Origin: Pseudodesulfovibrio cashew
GTDB lineage: Bacteria > Desulfobacterota > Desulfovibrionia > Desulfovibrionales > Desulfovibrionaceae
Length of the DNA: 64,000 bases
NCBI RefSeq assembly: GCF_009762795.1
Contig: NZ_CP046400.1
Coordinates: 597,501 to 661,500 of the forward strand
Reading direction: 5' to 3'
A program made the translations under genes and the position numbers. Below the pieces are notes generated by a model that was given only the letters and a program-made list of their open reading frames with translations, was not told the DNA's origin and searched no databases. Below, one piece after another: positions 42,141-51,306 of the stretch; position 1 is the first letter of the stretch; each line of letters opens with the position of its first letter.

Positions 42141-42248
42141 AAGACGTTCAAACAGCCATCAACAACGTCCGTCACACTCGCCGAGCCCTTCTATCGGCAT
42201 CCTGACCTCCTCTACCAGGACAAGCCCCGCAAGGGGCTCGTCTTGTTT
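42141..42248 (+). ncRNA. Candidate FNR-controlled small RNA
   Basis: About 107 bases from the predicted FNR-type start to the terminator T-run. No good ORF is driven by this promoter: the only small frame (28 codons from 42122) starts upstream of the predicted transcript start and has no ribosome site. Entirely predicted; the terminator may simply serve the phosphatase gene. Confidence 0.3.
42219..42248 (+). terminator. Intrinsic terminator
   Basis: GAC-a-AGCCCC-GCAA-GGGGCT-c-GTC hairpin followed by TTGTTT. About 150 bases after the phosphatase stop. Confidence 0.85.
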
Positions 42249-42307
42249 CGGACCTCTGGCCACCTCTTCACGATTTGCTGGATTGTTGCCGGGAAAGGCT
42301 TTATCCC

Positions 42308-42979
42308 ATGGGCATGGCACACACGAACCCCACCCAGCCCGAGATCCTGAAGGCCGCCGAGCGACTCGGCAGGCGCGTCACGCCGGATCAGGCCGAGAGC
42401 CTGGCCGCCTACCTGGACCAGCTCGTCAAGTGGAACCGCAAGATGAACCTGGTCGGCAAGGCGGACTGGCGCGAGGTCTTCGACAGCCTGGTGGTCGATT
42501 CGCTGTTCCTGGCCGATTTCCTGGGCGGAATGCGGCTGCCGGACAAGCCACTGACCCTGGACCTCGGAGCCGGAGCGGGCCTGCCCGGCATTCCCCTGCG
42601 GACGCTCTGGAGCAATGGCGATTACTGGCTGGTGGAGGTCCGCGAAAAGCGCGCCCTGTTCATGCGTTCGGTGCTTGGCAGGATGAAGCTGCCAGCCACG
42701 CACGTCTTCCACGGCAAGGCCGAGGACGCTCTGGACCGCCTCGCCGAAGCAGGGCACCACGCCACTGCGGACGTGATCCTGAGCCGAGCCTTCATGCCCT
42801 GGGAAAAGCTCCTCGACTTCACCCGCTCCATGCTGCGCGAGGGCGGCGTCATTATCATCCTGGCCAACGAGCCTCCGCCCGAGGAAACAGCCCTGCCCGA
42901 GGGCTGGGAACTGGGCGACGTGGCCGCCTACCCCGCCGCCGGGACGCAACGCTATTTCTGGTCGCTGATAAAGCGCTGA
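42308..42979 (+). CDS. rsmG: 16S rRNA (guanine527-N7) methyltransferase
   Basis: 223 aa. RsmG/GidB family: KWNRKMNLVGKADWREVFDSLVVDSL (fragment pattern NLTxxxxxxEVxxxHxxDSL, with diverged His), SAM motif LDLGAGAGLPGIPL, VEVREKRALFMR and SRAFMPWEKLLD. Methylates G527 in the decoding region. Start ATG 42308 (AAAGG upstream) or 42314. The His of the usual 'HxxDS' motif is replaced, a minor oddity. Confidence 0.88.
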   Translation: MGMAHTNPTQPEILKAAERLGRRVTPDQAESLAAYLDQLVKWNRKMNLVGKADWREVFDSLVVDSLFLADFLGGMRLPDKPLTLDLGAGAGLPGIPLRTLWSNGDYWLVEVREKRALFMRSVLGRMKLPATHVFHGKAEDALDRLAEAGHHATADVILSRAFMPWEKLLDFTRSMLREGGVIIILANEPPPEETALPEGWELGDVAAYPAAGTQRYFWSLIKR

Positions 42980-43041
42980 GCCTGCCTAGATCTTGCAGGC
43001 GAACGATCTCCTGCCCCGCTCACCTCTTTCCCAAATGAAAA

Positions 43042-43068
43042 GCCCCGGACCGCTCTGCGATCCGGGGC
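43042..43068 (-). terminator. Terminator of cydAB (bidirectional)
   Basis: 8-bp stem GCCCCGGA / TCCGGGGC; on the minus strand it is followed by TTTT. Also suits rsmG on the plus strand (GTTGTTT). Confidence 0.88.
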
Positions 43069-43090
43069 GTTGTTTCGGCGTCGGGTCCGC

Positions 43091-44140
43091 CTAGTAGTGG
43101 ATGTCGCCTTCCGCCATGGGCGTGGCGAACTTCTTGTAGACCCAGAACTGGTAGGCGATGACGATGGGCACGAAGACCAGGGCCACGCCGAGCATGATCT
43201 GCAGGGTCAGCTGGCTGGACGCGGAGTTCATGATCGTCAGCGAGTTTGCCGGGTTGGGGTTGGACGGGATGATGGCCGGGAAGATGCCGACCACGCCGAA
43301 CAGGGCCGTGCCCGCGATGTACACGCAGGAGGCCGCCCAGGACATCCAGTACTGACCGCTTCCCAGGTAGGTGCGCATGAGCACCAGGCCACCCACGGGC
43401 AGGGCCAGAATGACCAGAAGCACCGGGTAGAGGAAGTAGTTGCTGAACAGATTGGTGGCGAAGGCGGTGTAGGCCAGGAAGAGCACGGTCAGCACCACCA
43501 GCAGGGGCCAGGTCACGCGCGCCGTGGTCAGGGCCCTGGCGTGCAGGGCTCCGGTGGCGCGGATGGTCAGCCAGAGAGCACCGTGCATCAGGAAGATGAC
43601 CACGAACAGGACGCCGCCGGCCAGGCCGTAGGGATTCAGGAGGCCGAAGAGCCCGGCCTGGCTGAAGCCCGTCTCATCCAGGGGCAGCCCCTGGAAGATG
43701 TTGCCGAAGGCCACCCCAAGCAACAGGGCTGGCAGAAAGGAGCCCAGGAAGTGGGCCGTATCCCATATCTTTTTCCACGTCTCGCTCTCGACCTTGGAGC
43801 GGAACTCGAAGGACACCCCGCGCACGATGAGCGCGAAGAGCAGGAGCATGAGCGCGGTGTACAGCCCGGAGAACATCTGGGCGTACGCATAGGGGAAGGC
43901 GGCAAAGGTGACGCCGCCCGCCGAGATGAGCCACACTTCGTTGCCGTCCCAGAAGGGGCCGGTGGAGTTGAGCATGGCGCGTTTTTCGGATTCATCCTTG
44001 GCCAGGAAGGGCAACAGCGTGCCCACCCCGAGATCGAAACCGTCCAGGATGAAGTAGACGGCCCACAGGACGCCCCACAGGACGAACCAGATCATAGCCA
44101 GATAGTAGTGCCAGGTACCTATTTCCATGATGTCAACCAT
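43091..44140 (-). CDS. cydB: Cytochrome bd ubiquinol oxidase subunit II
   Basis: 349 aa, about 8-9 membrane helices. Conserved CydB N-terminus WFVLWGVLWAVYFILDGFDLGVGTLLP, MLNSTGPFWDGNEVWLISAGG and FVFR-type SFEFRSK are present; the Asp in DGFDLGVG is the key conserved residue near the heme region. Pairs with CydA directly upstream (33-base gap). AGGAG ribosome site before ATG 44140. Confidence 0.95.
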   Translation of the reverse strand: MVDIMEIGTWHYYLAMIWFVLWGVLWAVYFILDGFDLGVGTLLPFLAKDESEKRAMLNSTGPFWDGNEVWLISAGGVTFAAFPYAYAQMFSGLYTALMLLLFALIVRGVSFEFRSKVESETWKKIWDTAHFLGSFLPALLLGVAFGNIFQGLPLDETGFSQAGLFGLLNPYGLAGGVLFVVIFLMHGALWLTIRATGALHARALTTARVTWPLLVVLTVLFLAYTAFATNLFSNYFLYPVLLVILALPVGGLVLMRTYLGSGQYWMSWAASCVYIAGTALFGVVGIFPAIIPSNPNPANSLTIMNSASSQLTLQIMLGVALVFVPIVIAYQFWVYKKFATPMAEGDIHY

Positions 44141-44172
44141 CGTCAGATCTCCTTTTTTATCAGTATCTCAGG

Positions 44173-45486
44173 CTAGACCTGGATGGGGGTGTTGTCTTCG
44201 GGGCCCTTCTTGGCCAGCTTGATCATCAGCCAGATGCCGACGGCGCCGAGCAGTGCGTAGAGCGCGCACATGAACAGCAGGGTGAAGCTCACCTGACCGG
44301 TGGTGATCGGGGAGACGGCGTCGGAAGTGCGCATCAGCCCGTAGACGATCCACGGTTGGCGGCCCACCTCGGCGAGCACCCACCCCGCCTGCATGGCGAT
44401 ATAGGGGATCGGGATACAGAAAGGCAGCATTTTCAGATACCAGGGATACTTATCAAGCCGGTTGCGCATGACCCAGCCGAACAGGGCGATGAGCGGCATG
44501 ATTGTGCCCAGGCCGACCATGATGCGGAAGGCGGCAAAGGTGATGAGCACGGGAGGACGGTCTTCCTTGGGGAAGTCGTTCAAGCCCTTCACCTCGGCGT
44601 TGAAATCATTGTAGGCCAGGAAGCTCAAGGCGCCGGGAATGGGCAGGGCCTCGATCAGGTTGCCCTCGGAACCGGGCACGAGAAGCAGATACATGGGTGC
44701 GGACTTCTGGGTCTCCCAGTGGGACTCCATGGCCGCCAGCTTGGCGGGCTGCTTCAGGGACATGTTGTTGCCGTGGATGTGCCCTTCCGCCGCCACGAAG
44801 ACGGAGAAGATGACCGCCACGGAAACGGCCAGGTTGAAAGACTTCTGGAAGAAGGCGGTCTCGCTCTTGCGGATGAGGTGCCAGGCGGAAATGCCCATGA
44901 TCAGGAACGAGGCCACCAGGATGGCCGCAGGCACGACGTGGAAGAACTCGAGCCAGGCCCACTTGTTGGTGATGACCGCCACGAAGTCGGTCAGTTCGGC
45001 GCGGCCGTTGCGCAGCACGTAGCCGGTCGGGTCCTGCATGAACCCGTTGGCGATGAGAATCCAGATGGCCGACAGGTTGGAGGCTCCCGCCACCAGCCAG
45101 GCCACGATGGCGTGCGCCTTGGGAGAAAGTTTTTCCCAACCGAAGTGCCAGACGCCGATGAAGGTGGACTCCAGGAAAAAGGCCGCCGTGGCCTCGATGG
45201 CCAGCAGCGAACCGAAGATGTCGCCCACGAACATGGAATAGCGGGACCAGTTGGTGCCGAACTGGAATTCCAGGGTGATACCGGTCACCACGCCCAATGC
45301 GAAGTTGACCAGAAAGATCTTGCCCCAGAATTTGGCCATTTTCTGCCAAATCTCGTTGCCGGTGCGCGCGTACGCCGTCTCCATGCACGCGATGAGAATG
45401 GAGAGCCCGAGCGTCAACGGGACGAAAATGAAGTGAAACATGGTGGCTGCCGCGAATTGCAGCCGGGAAAGCATCAATACATCCAT
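44173..45486 (-). CDS. cydA: Cytochrome bd ubiquinol oxidase subunit I
   Basis: 437 aa, shorter than the E. coli protein (522), so of the short-Q-loop type. Heme ligands are visible at expected places: H18 (FHFIFVPLTLGLS), H183 (FFHVVPAAI) and M323 (RIMVGLG), and the proton-channel glutamates E98 and E106. GRQPWIVYGLMRT is the conserved Q-loop-side motif. The enzyme reduces O2 to water with quinol and gives oxygen tolerance in a sulfate reducer. Start has AAGGGGG upstream. Follows pfkA on the same strand. Confidence 0.96.
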   Translation of the reverse strand: MDVLMLSRLQFAAATMFHFIFVPLTLGLSILIACMETAYARTGNEIWQKMAKFWGKIFLVNFALGVVTGITLEFQFGTNWSRYSMFVGDIFGSLLAIEATAAFFLESTFIGVWHFGWEKLSPKAHAIVAWLVAGASNLSAIWILIANGFMQDPTGYVLRNGRAELTDFVAVITNKWAWLEFFHVVPAAILVASFLIMGISAWHLIRKSETAFFQKSFNLAVSVAVIFSVFVAAEGHIHGNNMSLKQPAKLAAMESHWETQKSAPMYLLLVPGSEGNLIEALPIPGALSFLAYNDFNAEVKGLNDFPKEDRPPVLITFAAFRIMVGLGTIMPLIALFGWVMRNRLDKYPWYLKMLPFCIPIPYIAMQAGWVLAEVGRQPWIVYGLMRTSDAVSPITTGQVSFTLLFMCALYALLGAVGIWLMIKLAKKGPEDNTPIQV

Positions 45487-45601
45487 ACAAACCCCCTTGC
45501 GGATATACCCTTATTGCATCTGCCAAATTAAAAAAATACTCAACAGTCCGAGCAAATTACATGAACGATTTCAAGAAGGCAAGAACAATTATCATTCCTG
45601 T

Positions 45602-46936
45602 TTAGCTTTTATCATTCCTCATGCTGATGGGCTGGCCAGTGGATTCGAGCACCGCCCGCCAGTAGTTGGAACAGGTTGAGATACGCTTTTTGCACCGGGT
45701 GACCTCCTCCATGGGGATATGCACATAGCGGCCGTTCCAGCGCGAGATGACCAGTCCGGTGCGGCCCGACATGCCCGCATGCACGGCGTTGATTCCGAGA
45801 AAGGAGCAGTAGATGCGGTCGTTGGCATTGGCCGGAACCGAACGGATGATGTAGCTCGGGTCGATGTATTTGAGGGTCGGATCGACGCCCTTCTCCTTGA
45901 AATACTGGATGATTCTTTCCTTAAGCAGCAGAGCGAAATCCCCCAGCTTGACGTTGCCGGAGGCGTCGGTCTTGCCCGAGCCCTCCAGGTGCTCCTGTCC
46001 CGCGCCTTCGGCCACCACGATGACCGAGTTGCCTCTTTCATGCATGCGCCTCTCCAAGGCTGCGAGGAACCCGTTCTCCCCGTCGATGTCGAAGGGGTCT
46101 TCGGGAATGAGCACGAAATTGACTTCCTGGCAGGAGAGCGCGGACTGGGCTGCGATGTACCCCGCATGGCGGCCCATGACCTTGACCAGGCCAATGCCCC
46201 ATGGCGCGCCCGTGGCCTCCACGTGCGCCCCGCGAATGGCCGTGGTGGCTGTCTCGACGGCGGTGTCGAAGCCAAAGGACGGCGAAGCGAAATTGATGTC
46301 GTTGTCGATGGTCTTGGGCAGCCCCACCACCGAGATGGCCAGCCCGCGCCGGGAAATCTCGGCCACCACCTTGCTCGCCGCGCGCATGGTCCCGTCACCG
46401 CCGATCATGAACAGGATGGAGACGTTCATACGCTCCAGGGCGTCCACTATGTCCTCGGGGTCCTGCGGGCCGCGCGAGGAACCGAGGATGGTGCCCCCGA
46501 ACTCGTGAATGCGGCTGACGTAGTCCGGGGTCAGCTCGATGACGTCGTAGCCGTACTCCGGGATGAACCCTGCCAGGCCGTACTGAATGCCGAGCACGGA
46601 CGGCACGTTGTACTGGTGGTAGGCGGTCATGACCACGGCGCGGATGACGTCGTTGAGGCCCGGGCAGAGGCCGCCGCAGGTGACCACGGCGCACTTGGTC
46701 TTGCTGGTGTCGAAATAGACCTTTCCCCTCGGCCCGGCGGATTCGAAATACTGGTGTACCACCTTCTTCCGCGATTTCGCACTCTTGTCCATATACCGCT
46801 TGGAAATGTTCACAAGTACCGCGTCGTCCTCCACGACGAATCTTCCGAACTTGATGGGGTTCTTGATCTTGGCCTCACCCACCACCGGGATGGTGGTATC
46901 CTTGGGTTGGCTATTCTCATCAACACATGTTTTCAT
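45602..46936 (-). CDS. pfkA: 6-phosphofructokinase, long (group III-like) form
   Basis: 444 aa. PFK motifs: VTCGGLCPGLNDVIR (phosphate-binding loop), GGDGTMRAASKV, PKTIDNDINF (catalytic Asp), VKVMGRHAGYIAAQSAL and the substrate site IPEDPFDIDGENG. GGDGT with T/M context suggests ATP use, but long PFKs of this group can be PPi-dependent; the ATP/PPi decision cannot be made safely. The start 46936 is chosen for the GAGGG ribosome site; open frame further upstream lacks coding character and would run into the divergent gene's promoter. Confidence 0.9.
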   Translation of the reverse strand: MKTCVDENSQPKDTTIPVVGEAKIKNPIKFGRFVVEDDAVLVNISKRYMDKSAKSRKKVVHQYFESAGPRGKVYFDTSKTKCAVVTCGGLCPGLNDVIRAVVMTAYHQYNVPSVLGIQYGLAGFIPEYGYDVIELTPDYVSRIHEFGGTILGSSRGPQDPEDIVDALERMNVSILFMIGGDGTMRAASKVVAEISRRGLAISVVGLPKTIDNDINFASPSFGFDTAVETATTAIRGAHVEATGAPWGIGLVKVMGRHAGYIAAQSALSCQEVNFVLIPEDPFDIDGENGFLAALERRMHERGNSVIVVAEGAGQEHLEGSGKTDASGNVKLGDFALLLKERIIQYFKEKGVDPTLKYIDPSYIIRSVPANANDRIYCSFLGINAVHAGMSGRTGLVISRWNGRYVHIPMEEVTRCKKRISTCSNYWRAVLESTGQPISMRNDKS

Positions 46937-47088
46937 TATTTCCCTCACAAAGAGCAATATTCCGAGATTACAAAACATTGTTATCCCCATTTCAACTTTG
47001 GCGCAATGGTAAATCCATTTTTGGACCGGTTGTTTCCAGGGGGACAAATAATCATTGCGCCCGACACTCCGATGAGTAGGATGCCCGC

Positions 47089-47826
47089 ATGAAGCTACTG
47101 CGATACTTTTTCCTGGCGGCACTCTTCGCCGTATTGCCGCTTCGAGCAGCCACGGCTGAAGACGCCACCCTGCCCATCGTGTTCGAAGATTACCCTCCCT
47201 ACGAGTACGTTGAGGACGGAGAGGTCAAGGGCATCAACCTGGACCTCATCCGAGAAGCCTTCAGACGCATGGGGGTCACGCCCTATTTCGAGCCGCGCCC
47301 CTGGAAACGGGCCATCTACCAATTGCAGGCAGGCGAAATCCTGGCGCTTTCCTCCGGATTCAAAACCCCCGAACGCGAAAAATTCGCCCTTTTCCCCGCT
47401 CCCCTGGCCATGGAAACCAACGTCATAGCCTGCCGCGCCGGCCTGAACGCGAACGTGCACTCCCTAGAAGACATCCGGGACCTGCGGGTCGGGGTGGTCA
47501 GTGCCTATGTCTACGGCGACCCTTTCGACTCCATGACAGGCCTCAACAAGGTCGAGGCACAGTCAAGCGAACACCTGTTGCGCATGCTCCTGGAAAACCG
47601 CGTGGACGTGGCCGTCGGCAACAAGGCGGTTTTCCGCTACCTGGCCCTCAAGCTGAACCGGGAAAAGGATATCCGCATCGCCTACGTCCTGGGGAGCCAA
47701 CCGCTATACGTCATGTTCTCCAAAATTCGAGGCCCCAAGACCGCCGAGCTGGCTAAACGGTTCGGCAACGTCATGAAGGGCATGGTCAAGGACGGCACCT
47801 TCGACAGGATTCTCAAGCGGTACTGA
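47089..47826 (+). CDS. Periplasmic solute-binding protein, family 3-like
   Basis: 245 aa with signal peptide (MKLLRYFFLAALFAVLPLRAATA). The mature part has the bacterial extracellular solute-binding family 3 look: IVFEDYPPYEYVEDGEVKGINLDLI at the N-terminus and LEDIRDLRVGVVSAYVYGD in the hinge region. No ABC permease or ATPase is adjacent, so it may serve a distant transporter or act as a sensor-type protein. Divergent from pfkA. Confidence 0.85.
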   Translation: MKLLRYFFLAALFAVLPLRAATAEDATLPIVFEDYPPYEYVEDGEVKGINLDLIREAFRRMGVTPYFEPRPWKRAIYQLQAGEILALSSGFKTPEREKFALFPAPLAMETNVIACRAGLNANVHSLEDIRDLRVGVVSAYVYGDPFDSMTGLNKVEAQSSEHLLRMLLENRVDVAVGNKAVFRYLALKLNREKDIRIAYVLGSQPLYVMFSKIRGPKTAELAKRFGNVMKGMVKDGTFDRILKRY

Positions 47827-47887
47827 TTCCCCTCCCAAAACAGCCTTGACGCCTCCCTCGGGAGGACGTGCATATTTCGGCGCACAC

Positions 47888-47915
47888 TTGACCTGGCCGC
47901 TCGAATTCCTATCTT
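47888..47915 (+). promoter_or_regulatory. Sigma70-like promoter candidate for htpX
   Basis: TTGACC (47888-47893), 16-base spacer, TATCTT (47910-47915), about 35 bases before the htpX start. A heat-shock (sigma32) pattern was looked for and not found convincingly. Confidence 0.4.
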
Positions 47916-47949
47916 TAGCGAGCAATCAATTTTCGGAGGAATTCCCAAC

Positions 47950-48801
47950 ATGACCAGTCAGATAAAAACCGTCTTGCTGCTTTCCCTGCTCACCGGCCTG
48001 TTGATGCTTATCGGCGGGTTCATGGGCGGCAGGGCCGGACTCGTCCTGGCCTTCGGTTTCGCCATGCTCATGAACGTGGGCAGCTATTGGTATTCGGACA
48101 AGATCGTCCTCAAGATGTACAAGGCTCGCCCCCTGTCTCCGGGCGACGCGCCGCACATCCACCGCGTGGTGGAGGAGATGGCCGCCGCAGCAGGCATTCC
48201 CAAGCCGCGCATCGTGCTCATCCCCCAGGATGCTCCCAACGCCTTTGCCACGGGCCGCAACCCGCAGAACGCCGTGGTGGCCGTCACCCGAGGCATCGTC
48301 AACATCCTCAACCCCGACGAACTCAAAGGCGTCCTGGCCCACGAACTGGGTCATATCGCCAACCGCGACATCCTCATCCAGACCATTGCCGCGGTCATGG
48401 GCGGAGCCATCGTCTTCATAGCCAACATGCTCCAGTTCACGGCCATCTTCGGCCTGGGCGGAGACGACGATGACGGCAACCCCCTGGCCGCCCTGGCCAT
48501 GGCCTTTCTCGCGCCCATCGCGGCCGGGCTCATCCAGATGGCCATCTCCCGCTCCCGCGAGTACCTGGCCGACGAGACCGGCGCGCGCCTCTCGCGCAAC
48601 CCGCTCTTCCTGGCCAGTGCCCTGGGCAAGCTCGACTCCGCCTCCCGCCAGGTCCCCATGCAGGGCAGCCCGGCCACGGAAAACATGTTCATCGTCGCCC
48701 CGTTCAGCGGACGCGGTCCGGCCTCGCTCTTTGCCACTCATCCGCCCATCGAAGACCGCATTGCCAGGCTGCGCGCCATGGCCCAAGGAAACAACCGATG
48801 A
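47950..48801 (+). CDS. htpX: Membrane zinc metalloprotease HtpX
   Basis: 283 aa. Two N-terminal membrane helices, the zinc motif HELGH at 131-135 and the third-ligand region SREYLADETGARL, with two further membrane helices between. A cytoplasmic-facing M48 protease that degrades misfolded membrane proteins. A GGAGGAA ribosome site precedes ATG. Its stop overlaps the start of the Deg protease (ATGA), tying membrane and periplasmic quality control together. Confidence 0.95.
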   Translation: MTSQIKTVLLLSLLTGLLMLIGGFMGGRAGLVLAFGFAMLMNVGSYWYSDKIVLKMYKARPLSPGDAPHIHRVVEEMAAAAGIPKPRIVLIPQDAPNAFATGRNPQNAVVAVTRGIVNILNPDELKGVLAHELGHIANRDILIQTIAAVMGGAIVFIANMLQFTAIFGLGGDDDDGNPLAALAMAFLAPIAAGLIQMAISRSREYLADETGARLSRNPLFLASALGKLDSASRQVPMQGSPATENMFIVAPFSGRGPASLFATHPPIEDRIARLRAMAQGNNR

Positions 48802-50132
48802 AACGCCACACCACCTCGCTCACCCTCGTCCTCTCCCTGGCGCTCTGTCTGCTCCTGGCCGCTCCGGGCCACGCCGCCGACCGGCGGACCCCAGTGGTCC
48901 GCGCCGTAGAGTCCGTCTCGCCTTCGGTCGTCAACATCACGGTGGTCAAACAGACCCAGGCAGGCGCGGTCTCGCCCTTCGGCGACCCGTTCTTCGACCA
49001 GTTCTTCAAGCATTTCCAGGGCGGTCGTCCCCGCCAGTCCCGTTCCCTGGGCTCCGGCGTGATCATCGACGGGCACAAGGCTCTGGTCCTGACCAACGCC
49101 CACGTGGTCGCGGGCGGCGCGGCCATCACCGTCCGCCTCAAGGACAGCCGCGAGTTCCAGGCAGAGCTGGTGGGCTCGGACACCGACTTCGACCTGGCCG
49201 TGCTCAAGCTCAAGGACGCCCACGACCTGCCCCAGGTCGCCATGGGCGACTCCGACGGCATCTACATCGGGGAGACCGTCATCGCCATCGGCAACCCCTT
49301 CGGCTACTCGCATACCGTGACCACCGGCGTGGTCTCCGCCCTGAACCGGCCCATGCAGACCAGCAACGGTTCCTACGGCTCCTTCATCCAGACCGACGCG
49401 GCCATCAACCCCGGCAACTCGGGCGGCCCGCTGCTGAACATCAACGGTGAACTGATCGGCATCAACACCGCCATTCAGGCACGGGCCGAGGGCATCGGCT
49501 TCGCCATCCCGGTGAACAAGGCCAAGGTGGTGATCAGCGAGCTGCTCGACACCGGCCACGTGGCCCCCATCTGGCTCGGTCTCTTCGGACAGGACCTGAA
49601 CCAGGGCACGGCGCGCTATTTCGACCTCAAGGATCTCAACGGCATGCTCGTGGCCCAGACCTATCCCGGCACACCTGCGGCGAACGAGGACATCCGGCCC
49701 GGCGACGTGATCCTCGCCTTCAATGATGCAAGAATCCATAATAAGCAGGAGTACCTTAACAAACTCTTCGGAATGACCCAGAACGAGGAAGTCCGGCTGA
49801 CCGTCCTGCATGAGGGCGACAGGCGCACCGTAACCCTCGCCCCCCAGGCCCTCGACAAGGCCAAGGCTCTGGAACTGGTGCGCACCCGCTGGGGCTTCGA
49901 GCTGGCAGACCGCAGTCAGGGCCCCGGCGCCGAGGTGACCATGGTCGTGTCCGGCGGGCCAGCCGAGCGCCTCGGCCTCGAGCAGGGCGATATCATCCAC
50001 CGGATCGGCAATCGCCGCCTTGGCTCAGGCATCGACCTGCTCAACGCCTTCCTGCGCAATCGCATGCAGCAGACCGTGCTCATGCAGGTCCAGCGCGGGC
50101 GCAACCTCTACAACGTTCGGCTGCAGCTGTAG
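48798..50132 (+). CDS. degQ: Periplasmic Deg/HtrA serine protease
   Basis: 444 aa. Signal peptide (about 1-27, ending GHAA), trypsin-like domain with triad H102 (NAHVV), D132 (DFDLAVLK) and S208 (GNSGGPL), and two PDZ domains (about 255-350 and 365-444). The length and two PDZ domains suit DegP/DegQ ('Do' family); which one is uncertain. It degrades misfolded envelope proteins. Translationally coupled to htpX by a 4-base overlap. Confidence 0.93.
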   Translation: MKRHTTSLTLVLSLALCLLLAAPGHAADRRTPVVRAVESVSPSVVNITVVKQTQAGAVSPFGDPFFDQFFKHFQGGRPRQSRSLGSGVIIDGHKALVLTNAHVVAGGAAITVRLKDSREFQAELVGSDTDFDLAVLKLKDAHDLPQVAMGDSDGIYIGETVIAIGNPFGYSHTVTTGVVSALNRPMQTSNGSYGSFIQTDAAINPGNSGGPLLNINGELIGINTAIQARAEGIGFAIPVNKAKVVISELLDTGHVAPIWLGLFGQDLNQGTARYFDLKDLNGMLVAQTYPGTPAANEDIRPGDVILAFNDARIHNKQEYLNKLFGMTQNEEVRLTVLHEGDRRTVTLAPQALDKAKALELVRTRWGFELADRSQGPGAEVTMVVSGGPAERLGLEQGDIIHRIGNRRLGSGIDLLNAFLRNRMQQTVLMQVQRGRNLYNVRLQL

Positions 50133-50142
50133 GGAGGCCGGA

Positions 50143-50171
50143 CCGGCAACAGGATTTTTCCTGCCGGTTTG
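50143..50171 (+). terminator. Terminator-like hairpin after degQ
   Basis: ACCGGCA ... TGCCGGT arms with an inner CAGG/CCTG stem and a TTTTT loop, followed by TT. Ends the htpX-degQ unit. Confidence 0.6.
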
Positions 50172-50243
50172 GCTTGCCCCCGCCGTCAAGGTGCAGTAAA
50201 TCTGTACTCGTAATCCAAACTCCAGACGTTCGGAGGTATCGTC

Positions 50244-50882
50244 ATAGAAGGTCAACGAACTTACTGGACGGAGAAAGGCCCGGACAAAACGTTCACCACT
50301 CCGTTCAATATCGATCTTTTCTCAGCCCATGTTCCCAGGGACGCCCGGATCCTCGATTTCGGCTGCGGCTATGGCCGATCCCTGGTCCAGTTACGCGACA
50401 GCGGCTTCACCGACCTCACGGGCATCGACTTTTCCGAGCCCCTGGTCCGGCGCGGGCTTGCGGACAATCCCGACCTGAACATGACCGCCTACGAGGGGGG
50501 TCCCCTCCCCTATGAAGCCAACGCCTTTGACGCGGCCCTGATGCTCGGGGTGTTCACCTGCATAATCGAAACCCGCAAGCAGGCCCAGGCGCTCATTGAG
50601 CTCAAGCGCGTCCTGCGCCCGGGGGGCTATCTCTACGTCACCGACTTCCTGCTCAACCGCGACAAGCGCAACCTGGACCGATACAGGATCGGCCAGGAAA
50701 AGCACAGCATCTACGGCATCTTCGAGACCTCCGACGGCGGCGTCATGCGTCATCACGACCGCAACCATATGGAAGCCCTGTTCTTCGATTTCGAGACCCT
50801 CGCCTTCGAAGAGGCCGTGTTCGAAACCATGCACGGCCACCAGTCTCAGGGATTCATCGCCATGCTGAGAATGCCGGAATAG
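50244..50882 (+). CDS. SAM-dependent methyltransferase with non-standard start
   Basis: 212 aa if read from ATA 50244. SAM-binding motif ILDFGCGYGRSL, TGIDFSEPLV, and post-motif VLRPGGYLYVTDF are class I methyltransferase features. No ATG, GTG or TTG exists in frame between the upstream stop (TAA 50211) and ATG 50481, which lies after the SAM motif and would destroy the fold. CGGAGG sits 7 bases before the ATA, an ideal ribosome-site spacing, so the start is taken as ATA (or a mutated ATG). Substrate unknown. Confidence 0.75.
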   Translation: MEGQRTYWTEKGPDKTFTTPFNIDLFSAHVPRDARILDFGCGYGRSLVQLRDSGFTDLTGIDFSEPLVRRGLADNPDLNMTAYEGGPLPYEANAFDAALMLGVFTCIIETRKQAQALIELKRVLRPGGYLYVTDFLLNRDKRNLDRYRIGQEKHSIYGIFETSDGGVMRHHDRNHMEALFFDFETLAFEEAVFETMHGHQSQGFIAMLRMPE

Positions 50883-50916
50883 CCGCCCGAAGGAAGTCCG
50901 GCGGCAGCTGCGAAGG

Positions 50917-51306
50917 CTAGCCCAACTCGGCCCGAGGCCCCGGTCGCGCGCCCTTCAAGGCGTGCGCGACGATACCCAGTCCGGGCGGAATGAACAGCCA
51001 GAAACCGGAAACCGGAAGCACGAGGCCGCCCACCAGGGCAAAGGCGAGAAAGGCGATGCCGAGAAAGATCGGCAGGGCTCCGGTCTTGCGGATAACCCAC
51101 AGCGAGAGGCCCGCGATGGCGAACATGAGCAACCCGCTGAACATGAACCACAATGCAGCGAGCCGGTCGAACCGGGGCGCCTCCGCAGGCCCCACGCCTC
51201 CGACTAGCAGTCCGTGGAGGGCGTCTCCATAGATCGCCAGTCCCACGGCCGTGTGCAGGACTGCGGCGAACACCAGAAACCAGATACATCCCTTAAGCAG
51301 TCTCAT
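50917..51306 (-). CDS. Small membrane protein, TetR-coupled
   Basis: 129 aa from ATG 51306, four predicted membrane helices (near 5-25, 45-65, 70-90, 95-115), no known catalytic motif. Overlaps the end of the tetR gene by about 14 bases, so the two are translationally coupled and this is probably controlled by that regulator. Composition is like DUF-type four-helix membrane proteins that often accompany TetR genes. A GTG at 51309 is an alternative start. Confidence 0.72.
   Translation of the reverse strand: MRLLKGCIWFLVFAAVLHTAVGLAIYGDALHGLLVGGVGPAEAPRFDRLAALWFMFSGLLMFAIAGLSLWVIRKTGALPIFLGIAFLAFALVGGLVLPVSGFWLFIPPGLGIVAHALKGARPGPRAELG

Noticed and set aside
42122-42205. 27-residue micro-ORF next to the FNR-type site
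   Set aside because: No ribosome site, and the predicted transcript starts after its ATG.
45487-45601. FNR or Rex operator before cydA
   Set aside because: No TTGAT-N4-ATCAA or TTGTGA-N6-TCACAA palindrome was found, only a weak partial match.
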